Source: Nyssa sinensis
Taxonomy: Eukaryota > Streptophyta > Magnoliopsida > Cornales > Nyssaceae
Reading direction: 5' to 3'
Length of the DNA stretch: 64,000 bases
Assembly: GCA_008638375.1 (NCBI GenBank)
Contig: CM018051.1
Span: 29,137,344 to 29,201,343, forward strand
Part shown: one piece after another, positions 36,549 through 47,182 of the stretch
Layout: each line of letters opens with the position of its first letter
Numbering within the stretch: the first letter of the stretch is position 1
The notes under the pieces: generated by a model
Seen by the model: the letters and a program-made list of their open reading frames with translations, nothing else
Told to the model about the DNA's origin: nothing
Databases searched by the model: none
Translations under genes and position numbers: made by a program

Positions 36549-37727
36549 CTAATATGCCCCAATTTCAGCATGCTCAAAATTGAGGTGGCAGCACCCCATT
36601 GGGCCACTTCCTCAGCCAATAACATTTCATGCAGAAATTTAAAATATATAAATATATGTTTATATGTATATATGTATACATGTGCTGAATGTATATATGA
36701 ATATGTATATATATATATATACATGTTGAGTGTGTGAAAGGAAAACTAGACCATGATGGTCGGCTAGAGAGGGAGAGAATAGAGAGAGAAGCTCGAAAAA
36801 GAAAGATAGAGAGAGAAAGAAGAAGATGGAAGAGAATGAAGCTGCATGCTGCATGCAAGGCTAGGAATGAACAGATGGGGAGCTCAGGTGTCGAGCTAGA
36901 CATGAAGGAAGGCCAAGTGGTGGTGTAGAAGGTGTCATTAGAGGTAAGATGGAATTTTCTCTCCTCATTTTCTCTTTTAAAATCCTACTATTATGAGTCT
37001 TAATAGCATGCACGTGTTAGAAATTTAAAATAGAAGGGATTAGAGGAAAAATGGAGAGTTTGGGAGGTAAGAAACCCTAGGAAATCCATGGAACCCGAAT
37101 ATGAGAGAAACTGAAATTTTACTTTAAATTCTTGTAAACTTGAAACCACTTGCATGGTCAAAAAGTGTATAAAAATAGGAGTATTTTGTAGTTTAAAACA
37201 TTGAGAATGGTCAAGAGACCATGGAAACAATGGCAATTACAAGTGTAGCTGGGTTTTGGTGGGTGATTCGATTTTGGCCATTTTAAGAAGCCTAGACAAT
37301 ACTAAAATGTTTTATGTGGATCTAGAAATTCTTGGGTGAAAAATGGGGCAAAACCAGTAACTGTAGCCCCTCGAAATAGACAAAAATAGTGGTCGCCGAA
37401 AAGTCGAGCTCGCGCGGAGCTACGATTGCAACTAACTATTTGACGGCCTGAACCTAAACTAAATCAAAAACCGATCTTGGATATGGAATCCCTGAGGAAA
37501 AAAGATTCAAACCATGTCAGGCCCGTCACCGGAAAGTGATCGATGACGGTCGCTGGCGCTAGAGAAGACACCGGAACCCTCGCTAAAGAGTTGGGGATGA
37601 AGCACAGTGACGGGTCGGGTCTCGGGTCGGATCTCAGGTCGAGTCTTGACTAAATTAAAAAGGGTTTAAAACAGTTTATCCAAAATGCGTCGTTTTGGTT
37701 ATATGGATTTAAAAATAGAACGTTAAG

Positions 37728-37750
37728 GCTGACGTCATCAAGACGTCAGC
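37728..37750. promoter_or_regulatory. Double bZIP-type site in the 35726 LTR
   Basis: TGACGTCA (37730-37737) and AGACGTCA (37741-37748) in a GCTGACGTCAT/AGACGTCAGC inverted arrangement. Confidence 0.7.
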
Positions 37751-38033
37751 ATAACGCACTGAACCGGCTGAACTAATTGGTTCTTAACCATGCCTGTCCA
37801 GTTTAGTCTCTGATCTTTCAGACCGTACGATTTAGGTTAAAAAGTTTCTAAAATTTACATTTTGACCCCTAGACTTCTGTTAATTATAAAATGGCCCAGA
37901 GATTAATTTAATATTTATTTTAAATCCCTTTAATTATATGGGAAAATTAACAAAATGCCCTTGGGCCAAAAATAGACCAATAAAGGCCAATTAATATAAA
38001 AGAATAGTGCAACCTAATGTGTCTGGGCATTCC

Positions 38034-38506
38034 GGACTCAACGGTAGAGTCCAAATTGTGAAATTAAATCCCAAAAAATACGAACAGGCAAACTGAAATA
38101 ATTTCAAATGCGTCCTAATGATCAGTTAAGTGACCAACTAGACTTCGATGACTATAAAAATACGTACCTTAACATTTTCAGACATTCCAGACCCAATGGA
38201 GGTATCCATTTTTGTGAAATGAAGTCCTGAAAATTTAGACACGTAAAATGTCAAATCACCATTTTACCCCTAATGATATCCGAGGCCAATTAAATATAAA
38301 AGGTAACCCATTTTGACTATTTTGGAACATTCGGACTCAACGGTAGAGTCTATTTTAGCAAAAAAAGTACCGAAAAATATGACATGTAAAAGCATAAAAT
38401 TACAAAAATTCCCCTAGGCTTAATATAAGTCACGAATGAGGAAATTAAGATCTGGGAAAACCTAAACTATTTATATTCGATATTCTGGACTTAATGGTGA
38501 CGTCCC
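38034..38506 (+). repeat. Palindromic module series in the 35726 LTR
   Basis: Cores near 38036 (perfect GGACTCAACGGTAGAGTCC), 38189, 38334 and 38488. Confidence 0.8.
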
Positions 38507-38880
38507 TTTGAGGAGAATAAGACCCAGTAACAAACTGAAAAATGACGAATACGTCATTGAGACAAAATGAAGTTACTAGAAGTGTAATAATGAAATTAAT
38601 GAGTCCATGTAAATGATATAAGGACCAAATAGACTCAAAATAGAGTTTGAATACGTAAATCGTATACGGAGAAATATGGAATATTAAAGAGGGTAAATTA
38701 CCATAATGCCCTTGAAGGGCCAAATAAGCTATAAGGTGTCAAGGAACCCTAAATGGGAAATTGAAGACCCTTAATTGAATAAAGTAAGTTCAAAAAAACT
38801 TAAAACACTGAATAACAAAGTTTGAGATTAGAATGAATATTGATTCATTATGCTGTGTATTTTTTATCCGTGATTATAGG

Positions 38881-39554
38881 TGATATACCATAAACAGACA
38901 CACCAATCAGTTTGAGACACGTGTGCCTATCAGATTAACAAATCTCGATCCTACAGAGCTCATATATTTCGGTCATACAGAACAGCTATAAGCCTTCGGG
39001 GTATTCTCATATATGTCTATCATACAGAGCAGCCATAAGCCTTCGGGGCATTCTTATTTATATATCATTCAGAACCGATGAACTCGGTCATACAGTACAG
39101 ATGAAGCATTCAGGATATTCTCATGTACATCGTCCAGACCTCCTGTTCTGGACAGTATTTATTCGACACTGCATATATGGTTTCCTTAACAGCCGTTAAG
39201 CGGGGAATAAGGAAACAGCCTTCAACACGGAAACTACTATCTATGGTTATCTCCATCTACGATTCAATGCTCCACAAGGTAACTGCAAATCTCTGATGAT
39301 CAAATCCCGATATTCGTGGCGGCAAAACCTAATCAAAATTAGGAGAACCACGGCTTATATATTAAATCCTAGAGGTACGCTTTGGATTCTTATGCTCATT
39401 CTTTGACTTTCAATACAGTCTTTCAATTCCCTTACTTACTTAAGCATCGGAGCGGCTACCGCCGGAGCCAATCCGGTGGTCCTCTGATCATCTCTCTGAG
39501 TGTTCTACAGGTCACGGAGCCCTCACGTGTTGCGAGTCAAAAAGTGCAGCATCA
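38881..39554 (+). mobile_element. 5' LTR of the Tat element (674 bp)
   Basis: Begins TGATATACCATAAACAG and ends AAAAGTGCAGCATCA directly before the PBS. It contains repeated CATACAGAGCAGCCATAAGC-like blocks (about 38970-39060) and a short U3. Length is identical to the 3' LTR. Confidence 0.96.
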
Positions 39555-39555
39555 G

Positions 39556-39577
39556 TTTGGCGCCGTCTGTGGGAACG
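39556..39577 (+). other. Primer binding site of the Tat element
   Basis: TTTGGCGCCGTCTGTGGGAA directly after the LTR is the wording typical of Tat-lineage primer sites. The exact tRNA (Arg or Asp type) should be checked against a tRNA set. Confidence 0.88.
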
Positions 39578-39631
39578 ACTAATCTCTACGTGCTTTATTC
39601 GTAAACTCATCTTTTTCCCCACCGGAAAACC

Positions 39632-41299
39632 ATGGCACCAAATCTCCGACCCCGACAGAATACTCAGAGTTCGCAAAACGCTCAGCGTCAGCCGCCTGCT
39701 CCACGCATAAGGGGACCAGCGGCCAACCCTATGCGACAAGAGATCGAAGCAATAAAACGACACAATGAACTGGTGCAGGAGCAGTTGCTAGCCATTACTA
39801 GAACGCTGGCAACGCTCACGCAGAACCAAGCGGCGGCTTCTCCTAGCCCACCGGTCAACTTCGTTGCAGGAACGCAACCCCCGGTTGCCACGGGGAATGA
39901 AGAACTTCGTGGGCAGGCCCCCACTAACCAGCCTAGGCACCCCTCAGGCATCGCTCACGCTGGCCAAGATCCACAGCCATCAACAGTCCCTGGCTGGGGA
40001 ACATCCGCTTTTGTCCCCGACGTGCATTACCGGAGCACTACTCGAGCCCCAACTCCTAGGGTTTCGGGAGCACCCCCGGCACCACAGGAACCTTATCATG
40101 CAGCGCCAGTCCCACCGGTTCAGATTCCTCCTCCATCCGAAGGGCGCACTCCACCCTACTACCCTGAAGCCGAGGCTGTCAGGCAGGGTTCACAAGATGT
40201 CAGACTCAGAGACCCGCGAAGGGTAGAGGAGATTGCCGAGTCTATGGACCGGACAATCGGCTTAAGAGGACCTCAGAACCCTCCAGAGCAAGACGAACTG
40301 GCCAGGCTGCTCGGAAGACTAGCCACTCCGTTCACCCACGCCATCATGTCCGAAGAGAGGCCTAGAAAGTTCATGGTGCCCAAATTCACTCTCTACGACG
40401 GATCTGGAGATCCAGGGGATCACCTATCTCATTATCAGCATACGATGGCCCTTCACGGAGCCTCAGATGCTTTCATGTGCCGAACGTTCATCACCAACTT
40501 GAAGGGAACAGTTCTGAAGTGGTTCCACAACCTCCCTCCGAACTCCGTTGCCAGCTTTTACGAGCTCGGTAGACAGTTCTTGGATAGATTTATGACCAGT
40601 AGGAGGCTCAGAAGGGGGCCAGAATTCCTGCTGAATGTTAAGCAGACCAGGGAGGAATCCCTCCGGGCCTACATTGCCCGCTTCAACACCGAGCTCACTG
40701 AGATCACGGATTGCAGCCCGAAATTCCTTGTTGCGGCCCTTACTGCCGGGCTTGCCCAAGGTGGCTTCAGAGATTCCTTGACAAAGAGCCCCCCGGCCGA
40801 TATGGCAGCATTGATGGATCGGGCCAAAAAATACATCAACCTGGAAGAAGCCAACCGCTCAGCCCAGAAGGGCAAGGATCAGACCCAGAGGGATAATCCG
40901 AAGCGGAAGGACCATAAGAAGGAGGATCACAGAAAAGACTCCAACAAAAAGAGGGTCAGAAGCCCAGAGAAGAAAACAGCTCCCAGAGCTGTGTACAACT
41001 CCGCACCAAGGAAGTTCACCAACTTCACGCCTTTGAACACCACCCCGAACCAGGTACTCCGGCAGATCCGAGATCGGGAGAACCTGAGGTGGCCAGAGCC
41101 GATCAAAGGAGATCCCAGCCTGCGGGACCAAAGTAAGTATTGCAATTTCCATAAAGATTATGGGCATACTACTAACACTTGCAGGACCCTCCGATATGAG
41201 ATAGAACAGCTCATAAAGAAGGGACGTCTTCGGGAGCTCGTCAAACAAGACGGAAGGCAGAACCCCCAAGAAGACAAGCCTCAGCAGCGGCCAGATTAG
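39632..41299 (+). CDS. gag: Gag (capsid/nucleocapsid) of the Tat element, 555 aa
   Basis: Gag forms the cytoplasmic virus-like particle that packages element RNA. The ATG sits in a good plant context (AACCATGG) 78 bases after the LTR end. The N-terminal ~240 residues are Pro/Gln-rich and low complexity. A retrotransposon gag core runs from about residue 249 to 390 (KFTLYDGSGDPGDHLSHY, then LKGTVLKWFHNLPP and REESLRAYIARFN). A basic Lys/Arg stretch follows (about 410-450) and then a zinc knuckle at about 503-516, CNFHKDYGHTTNTC, with CX2HX4HX4C spacing as in other Tat gags rather than the retroviral CCHC. It ends at TAG 41297-41299; the same frame continues directly into the protease. The frame is otherwise intact. 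Confidence 0.95.
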   Translation: MAPNLRPRQNTQSSQNAQRQPPAPRIRGPAANPMRQEIEAIKRHNELVQEQLLAITRTLATLTQNQAAASPSPPVNFVAGTQPPVATGNEELRGQAPTNQPRHPSGIAHAGQDPQPSTVPGWGTSAFVPDVHYRSTTRAPTPRVSGAPPAPQEPYHAAPVPPVQIPPPSEGRTPPYYPEAEAVRQGSQDVRLRDPRRVEEIAESMDRTIGLRGPQNPPEQDELARLLGRLATPFTHAIMSEERPRKFMVPKFTLYDGSGDPGDHLSHYQHTMALHGASDAFMCRTFITNLKGTVLKWFHNLPPNSVASFYELGRQFLDRFMTSRRLRRGPEFLLNVKQTREESLRAYIARFNTELTEITDCSPKFLVAALTAGLAQGGFRDSLTKSPPADMAALMDRAKKYINLEEANRSAQKGKDQTQRDNPKRKDHKKEDHRKDSNKKRVRSPEKKTAPRAVYNSAPRKFTNFTPLNTTPNQVLRQIRDRENLRWPEPIKGDPSLRDQSKYCNFHKDYGHTTNTCRTLRYEIEQLIKKGRLRELVKQDGRQNPQEDKPQQRPD

Positions 41300-41926
41300 A
41301 GGCCCGAACAGAGGCAAGAGCAGCGGGAAGGACGAAACGAGCCTCAGAGGCAGAACAACCATGTTATCTACGTCCTCCATGCTGACTCCCCTGTTACAAG
41401 AATGTTCAACAGGGCAAGAAAAAGATATGCTCGGGAGGCCAGAACCGCCCCAAACATCTTGCAGGTCTCCAACGTCGAAAAGAGGCTCAAGCCAGGGCCA
41501 GAGATCCAGTTCACCGAGCAAGATCTAGCAGGGGTACACTGCCCTCACAGTGATGCCCTTGTTATCACCCTCAGAATCGCCAACTTCGAAACTAGAAGAG
41601 TCCTAGTCGACACTGGCAGCTCAGTCAACATTCTATTCTATGAACCGCTTAAGCGGATAGGCATAGACCAGGACAGCGTCAAACCCACCACTGCCGTAAT
41701 GGCAGCTTTTGATGGCAACCTCAGCACCCCCCTGGGGAGAGTTGACCTTCCTACCACTATTGGGGAAGGTGAAGGGCAGAAGACCACCATCTCTGAATAC
41801 ATGGTGTTGAACATGAAGTCTCCATACAACGTCATCATCAGGAGACCCTGGTTACACCAGATAGGGGCGGTCACTTCGACCCTTCATCAGTGTCTGAAGT
41901 ACGTCCACAATCAGAGCGTGCACTAG
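41300..41926 (+). CDS. pro: Aspartic protease region of the Tat polyprotein
   Basis: It is in the same frame as gag, beyond its TAG. The region encodes the retropepsin that cuts Gag-Pol into mature proteins. The active-site motif VDTGSSVNILF lies around 41605-41635, followed by flap and IIRRPWL-type sequence ending near 41856. A basic linker (residues around RARKRYARE) precedes it. The first ATG after the gag stop is at 41402, but synthesis would more plausibly be by readthrough of the gag stop. The frame is closed by TAG 41924-41926. No substitution of catalytic residues is seen. Confidence 0.88.
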   Translation, partial: RPEQRQEQREGRNEPQRQNNHVIYVLHADSPVTRMFNRARKRYAREARTAPNILQVSNVEKRLKPGPEIQFTEQDLAGVHCPHSDALVITLRIANFETRRVLVDTGSSVNILFYEPLKRIGIDQDSVKPTTAVMAAFDGNLSTPLGRVDLPTTIGEGEGQKTTISEYMVLNMKSPYNVIIRRPWLHQIGAVTSTLHQCLKYVHNQSVH

Positions 41927-41995
41927 GTCCGAGGATGTCAGCCAACCTCACAAGAATGTCACGCTATTGCCCTCAAGGAGACAGCTCCAAAATAG

Positions 41996-44044
41996 CAATT
42001 ACAGTACACTCGGGACTGTGCAGATCCGGTTTTCACTCACACTCCCGAGGTGGAAGATTGCCCATCCGGCGTAGAAGAGCCCCTGAGCCCAAGGGGACGT
42101 GATAGCCGAGCCAAGCCTGTTGGCGAGCCCATCAAGATACTGGTCAGTTCAGAAGCAGAGGGGCGTTATTTGTACATCGGCCCAGACCTTACGCCCGCCG
42201 AGCAGGAAAAGATAGTCAGGTTTCTGAAAAACAACCTCTCTATCTTTGCTTGGGAAACCAGGGACATGGAGGGAATAGATCCTAATCTGATAACTCACAA
42301 ACTGATGGTAGATCCAGATCACCCCCCAGTCAGACAGAAGAGAAGACCGATCGCTCCCGAACGGCATCGGGTTATAGACGAAGAAGTCCAGAGGCTGCTG
42401 GACGCCAGGATGATACGGGAAGTTTTCTATCCCGAGTGGCTAGCTAACACTGTGCTCGTCAAGAAGAAGAACGGCAAGTGGAGAGTCTGTGTTGACTATA
42501 CAGACCTCAACAAAGCATGCCCCAAGGACAGCTTTCCACTGCCGAGAATAGATCAACTGGTTGACGCCACTGCAGGGCATGAGCTTATGAGTTTCATGGA
42601 CGCCTACTCTGGATACAACCAGATCCAAATGTACCCTCCAGATCAGGAAAAGACTGCCTTCATAACCGAAAGAGGACTCTACTGCTACAGAGTGATGCCT
42701 TTCGGTTTGAAGAATGCTGGAGCCACTTACCAACGGTTGGTGAACAAGATGTTCAGCCCACTGCTTGGCAGCACCATGGAGGTATACATCGACGACATGC
42801 TGGTAAAGAGCCTCCAGAAAGGCAGCCACCTCCAGCACTTAGCCCAGACCTTCGATATCCTCAGACAGCACAAGATGAAGCTCAACCCCTCGAAATGTAC
42901 CTTCGGAGTTACGAAGGGAAAATTCTTGGGGTACATCGTCTCTCAAAGAGGTATCGAAGCAGATCCCACTCAGATCCAAGCCCTGATTGGACTGAAGTCG
43001 CCAAAGACCAGAAAGGAGATTCAGGCACTGAACGGCAGAGTCGTCGCATTGAGCAGATTTATATCCAAGTCCACTGATCGCTGCCTACCTTTCTTTAAAG
43101 CTCTAAAGGGCAGCAAGGCTTTGCAATGGACAGAAGAATGCGAGCATTCCTTCCAAGAACTAAAGGAGTACCTAGCCTCTCCAGAGCTCCTGTCAAAACC
43201 TGTACAAGGAGAAAAGCTGCTCCTGTACCTAGCAGTCTCTGAGAACGCGGTCAGTTCCGCACTAATCAGACAGGACAAAGGAGTACAGAGGCCTATATTC
43301 TACGTCAGTAGGGCACTACTTGACATGGAGAAAAGATACCCAGAAGTAGAAAAGCTGGCCTATGCCTTGGTCATATCAGCCCGGAAGCTTCGACCTTACT
43401 TCCAGGCCCATCCAATTGAGATTCCAACTGCCTATCCTCTAAAGTCAATACTGAGGAAACCCGAGGTATCGGGAAGATTGGTCAAGTGGTCTGTGGAGCT
43501 AAGGGAGTTTGACATAGCATATGTACCCCGAAACTCCATTAAAGGGCAGGCCTTAGCTGACTTTGTAGCCGAGTTCACCCCGGCACTGCAGAACGAAGCA
43601 CAAATCACCGAAACTACAGGAACCTGGCTGCTGTATATTGATGGATCGTCAACCGATCAAGGATCAGGGGTAGGACTGGTACTACAGTCCCCTGATGGAC
43701 TTACATCGGAAAAAGCAGTCAGCCTGGGATTTAGAGCTTCTAATAATGAAGCTGAATATGAGGCCCTAATCTTAGGGATGAAGCTTGCCCTGGAATGCGA
43801 GGCTCAGAACCTCGATGTCTTCTCTGACTCCCAACTGGTAGTAAGCCAAGTTTTGGGAGAGTTTGCCATTAAGGATGACAGGATGCTTCGGTACTCCGAA
43901 CTGGTGAACCATTTAAAGCATTCTTTCCAGACTTTCACTATCCAGAAGATTGAGAGAAGTCAGAACTGCAGAGCAGATGCTCTGGCTAACATGGCCTCCC
44001 GCCTCAAGTCTGAAACAGACTCCACCGTTAAAATCTCTTTTTAG
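41996..44044 (+). pseudogene. pol: Reverse transcriptase with two RNase H domains (Tat pol), broken by TAG codons
   Basis: The frame is the same as gag and pro. RT core: LVKKKNGKWRVCVDYTDLNK (about 42455-42515), FMDAYSGYNQI (42594-42626) and the catalytic YIDDML (42784-42801). Next comes the ordinary gypsy RNase H region (about 43190-43570; YVSRALLDMEKRYPEVEKLA). A second, archaeal-type RNase H follows (about 43620-44000) with LLYIDGSS, SNNEAEYEALILG and the SDSQLVVSQV motif. TAG codons at 41924-41926 and 41993-41995 separate it from protease, and TAG 44042-44044 from integrase. Catalytic residues are present. Translation from an internal GTG near 42050 is not needed to explain the frame. Confidence 0.93.
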
Positions 44045-45336
44045 CCAGGATCCAGCATTGAGGAAGCATCAGTTGCTCAAATTGATGAACAGACCCAGAG
44101 CTGGATGACCCCAATCCTCTAGTATCTAAGATCCGGGCTCCTCCCAGAGGATAAAAACAAAGCCAGGAGAATCCGAATCAGAGCGGCTCGGTACCTGATC
44201 CTGAACGACAAACTTTACAGGAGGTCATATTCTCAACCTCTGTTAAAGTGTTTGGCTCCAGACGAGTCACAATATGTTTTGGCTGAAATTCACGAGGGAA
44301 TTTGCGGGAATCACAATGGGGGCAGAACTATAGCCCACCGAGCTCTATCACAGGGCTACTACTGGCCCGGCATGCTGAAATAGGCTAAAGAATATGTTCG
44401 GAAGTGTGACAAATGTCAGAGATTCGCCTCGTACCAACACCAGCCTCAGCACGAGCTCATCCCGATTCCTAGTCCTTGGCCCTTTGCTCAATGGGGAATG
44501 GACATTGTGGGCCCGTTACCACGAGCACCTCCAAACAGGAAGTACCTCTTGGTGGCTATCGACTACTTCTCTAAATGGGCCGAAGCCGAGCCTTTAACGC
44601 ATATTACAGAAAAGGAAGTCGAAAGCTTCACCTGGAAGAACATTGTCTGCAGGTTTGGCATACCACGTGTAATTATCTCGGATAATGGGACACAATTTAC
44701 TGGTAAAGGCTTCAAGGCATTCTGCGAAAATCTCAACATCAGGCAGCACTTTGCCTCTCCAGGCATCCACAAGCAAATGGGCAGGCAGAGGTCACCAACC
44801 GAACAATCCTTGATGGGTTAAAGAAAAGGTTGGAACAAGCCAAAGGGAAGTGGGCAGAAGAGCTCCTAGGAGTCCTTTGGGCCTACCGTACAACCAGAAG
44901 AACTCCCACCTCTGAAACACCCTTCTCATTAGCCTATGGGACAGAAGCAGTAATTCTGGTTGAAATCGGTATGCCAACTCTGAGGACTGAGGCCTTTGAG
45001 CAAGAATCCAATGATCAACAGCTGATGGAGAACTTGGATTTGCTCGAAGAGAGAAGGGATCAGGCCAGCATCAGGATGGAAGCCTACCAACAAAGAATGG
45101 TCAATAAATCCAGGATAGGACTCAAGACAGTCAGCTTTCAAGTTGGAGACTTCGTCTTAAGAAGAGTCTTTCAGAACACCAAGGATCCCACCATGGGAAA
45201 GTTGTCACCAAATTGGGAAGGCCCCTACAAAGTAACGAAGGTCGTTCGACCTACCACTTACTGGCTTGAAGACACGACTGGGAAACCTGTTCCTAGGCCA
45301 TGGAACGTAGAACACTTGCGGAAGTATTATCAATGA
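44045..45336 (+). pseudogene. int: Integrase of the Tat element, disrupted
   Basis: Integrase inserts the cDNA into the genome. The HHCC zinc-binding region is at about 44290-44415 (HEGICGNH, later CDKC). The DDE core has MDIVGP (44498), SDNGTQF (44679-44699) and the region with the catalytic Glu near 44785. The frame is interrupted by TAG at 44120-44122 and 44381-44383, and by a one-base deletion near 44762 that shifts reading to another frame, in which the C-terminal part stays open to TGA 45334-45336. That part includes LLGVLWAYRTTRRTPTSETP and a final GPYKVTKVV segment typical of the integrase C-terminus. There is no chromodomain, as expected for the Tat lineage. Confidence 0.93.
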
Positions 45337-45366
45337 AGATTTTTTTTTCTTTTACTTCCTTAAAAC

Positions 45367-46048
45367 TGTTCATCTATTAATGCACAGGCCTCCAGAGCCT
45401 GGTCCATCTATTAATGCACAGGCCTTCAGAGCCTGGTCCATCTATTAATGCACAGGCCTTCAGAGCCTGGTCCATCTATCAATGCACAGGCCTTCAGAGC
45501 CTGGTCCATCTATTAATGCACAAGTCTTATGACTTGGTCCATCTATTAATGCACAGGCCTTCAGAGCCTGGTCCATCTATTAATGCACAAGTCTTATGAC
45601 TTGGTCCATCTATTAATGTACAGGCCTTCAGAGCCTGGTCCATCTATTAATGCACAGGCCTTCAGAGCCTGGTCCATCTATTAATGCACAAGTCTTATGA
45701 CTTGGTCCATCTATTAATGCACAGGCCTTCAGAGCCTGGTCCATCTATTAATGCACAAGTCTTATGACTTGGTCCACCTATTAATGCACAAGTCTTATGA
45801 CTTGGTCCATCTATTAATGCACAGGCCTTCAGAGCCTGGTCCATCTATTAATGCACAAGTCTTATGACTTGGTCCATCTATTAATGCACAGGCCTTCAGA
45901 GCCTGGTCCATCTATTAATGTACAGGCCTTCAAAGCCTGGTCCATCTATTAATGTACAGGCCTTCAGAGCCTGGTCCATCTATTAATGCACAAGTCTTAT
46001 GACTTGGTCCATCTATTAATGCACAGGCCTTCAGAGCCTGGTCCATCT
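45367..46048. repeat. Tandem array of ~20 hairpin units of 34 and 33 bp (two alternating types)
   Basis: All units share TCCATCTATTAATGCA. Type A (34 bp, about 13 copies) adds CAGGCCTTCAGAGCCTGG; type B (33 bp, about 7 copies) adds CAAGTCTTATGACTTGG. Each can form a stem: CAGGC/GCCTG in A, CAAGTC/GACTTG in B. Order from the left: AAAABABAABABBABAAABA. Tandem repeats in 3' untranslated regions are known for Tat/Ogre elements. Confidence 0.95.
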
Positions 46049-46375
46049 TCAACTAGCGGATTCTGTGATCCAGTCTATCCAAAGGCAGAAGTTCCGAGCA
46101 TCTGTCAACTAAAGTTTCCTAGAACGGAATACCTCGGATCTGACACTTACATTATTTGACTTATCTGTCAAACAAACCAGCACCATGGTTTCAACCAAAG
46201 GTGAAGTACTTCGATTCTGGCATTTTTCTAAGTTTTTGATTTATTTTCAGAACAATCGGCAATGCATTAGAAGGTGCTTAAGTTTCAAAAGAGCACATTC
46301 ACAGAAAATATCAGATCTGAGAAGAAGAAATTCAACTTTATTGATAACTCAAAAGATTTACATCAGTACCAAGAC
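46049..46375. other. Non-coding spacer of the Tat 3' region
   Basis: Between the hairpin array and a 12-bp repeat. A short plus-strand frame at 46185 is created mainly by the 12-bp repeats. Nothing is recognised. Confidence 0.5.
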
Positions 46376-46440
46376 ACTACTACAGAAGCTATTACAGAAG
46401 CTACTACAGAAGCTATTACAGAAGCTATTACAGAAGCTAC
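46376..46440. repeat. 12-bp tandem repeat (CTATTACAGAAG)
   Basis: About five units alternating CTATTACAGAAG and CTACTACAGAAG. Being a multiple of three, it reads as repeated LLQK or TEAI. Confidence 0.9.
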
Positions 46441-46590
46441 GCTTGGCAACATAATGGCTCTTCTCCTGGGATGATAAAGGGGCACAAGATCCAAAACCTT
46501 CAAAACCGCCTTCATCGGCTCTATTTGAAAGGAAGGAACCCTGAACCCCAGTCTGCATCAAGTAGTGCCCAGGCCATTTCATCATCACTA

Positions 46591-47082
46591 TCACTGGTCC
46601 CATGACCAACCGATGATGAGGGCTCTGAGCCTCAGAAGACTTTTCGTTCTCCACCTTTGTAATCGGCATAACGCCTCAGCCAATTGAAGCAAGGGTTCCT
46701 GCCAAGTCACAAAGGGGAGGAGGCGGCCCCCGTTCATCTCCCTCAGAGCAGTTGTCACTGCCAAGTTATAAGCGGGAGGAGGCAACCCACCTTCAATCTT
46801 CTTCTTCACACCATCTGTTTCACCCCAGCCACTTGGAGCAAGGGTCTCTGACAGGGCGTAAGGAAGAGGAGGCAACTCACCTTCGTCTTCATCACCAACG
46901 CTCCAGGCCTCGGTTGAATCAGGGAGGGACCACCACCAGTCGGAGAAATCTCGACTAGATATCAGAGGAAACAAGAAGACTTGTGCCTCCTTCAATCCTT
47001 CCTTGGAGACTGAAAATAGGGGAGGGTTAACTTTTGGCCACAGTTCAGTTATTCCCAACTCAGGCAAGGTATCATCCATCAT
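46591..47082 (-). CDS. Antisense gene 2 of the Tat element: hypothetical 163-aa protein
   Basis: I do not recognise this protein. The start chosen is the ATG at 47080-47082 (MMDDTLPELG), about 100 bases downstream of a TATA-like TATATATA (47183-47190); the frame is open further upstream but that part would cover the promoter. The C-terminal half has three imperfect repeats that begin GELPPLPYAL, GGLPPPAYNL and GRLLPFVTW, mirrored in the DNA by repeats of about 75-150 bp (46677 to 46890). It is rich in Trp, Pro and Leu, with no membrane segment in this part. It lies tail-to-head downstream of antisense gene 1 and has a similar promoter layout. It might be one exon of a longer gene. Coding status is moderate: open frame, plausible promoter, no homology test. 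Confidence 0.5.
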   Translation of the reverse strand: MMDDTLPELGITELWPKVNPPLFSVSKEGLKEAQVFLFPLISSRDFSDWWWSLPDSTEAWSVGDEDEGELPPLPYALSETLAPSGWGETDGVKKKIEGGLPPPAYNLAVTTALREMNGGRLLPFVTWQEPLLQLAEALCRLQRWRTKSLLRLRALIIGWSWDQ

Positions 47083-47182
47083 CTCCGAACGAGTGGAAGA
47101 ACTCTGGCAGCATATAAAAACCTCTCTTACAAACAATTCAGGGAGCAGAAGGGTTGAGCACAACCATATGCCCTCGTTTCCA

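Larger units (their letters stand above)
35726..38880 (+). mobile_element. Tekay-type LTR, left segment (interrupted by the Tat element)
   Basis: It begins TGTAACACCCTGACCC after CTTAT. Contents: a minus-strand tRNA-like module (36400-36492), a (TA)n run, an AG-rich stretch (36730-36840), GGGTCGGGTC (37612), a double bZIP-type site (37728-37750) and four palindromic modules (38034-38506). The Tat element is inserted at 38880/50819 with TSD ATAGG, after which the LTR continues to 51743. A 70-codon frame at 36226-36438 has no recognisable features and is probably chance. Confidence 0.8.

Noticed and set aside
40859..41521. 220-codon minus-strand frame over gag and protease
   Set aside because: It overlaps the well-supported gag frame, has no start context or domain, and is a shadow of the sense coding sequence.
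45367..46048. Possible CRISPR array (regular ~34-bp repeats)
   Set aside because: No unique spacers; direct tandem units in a plant retrotransposon 3' region.
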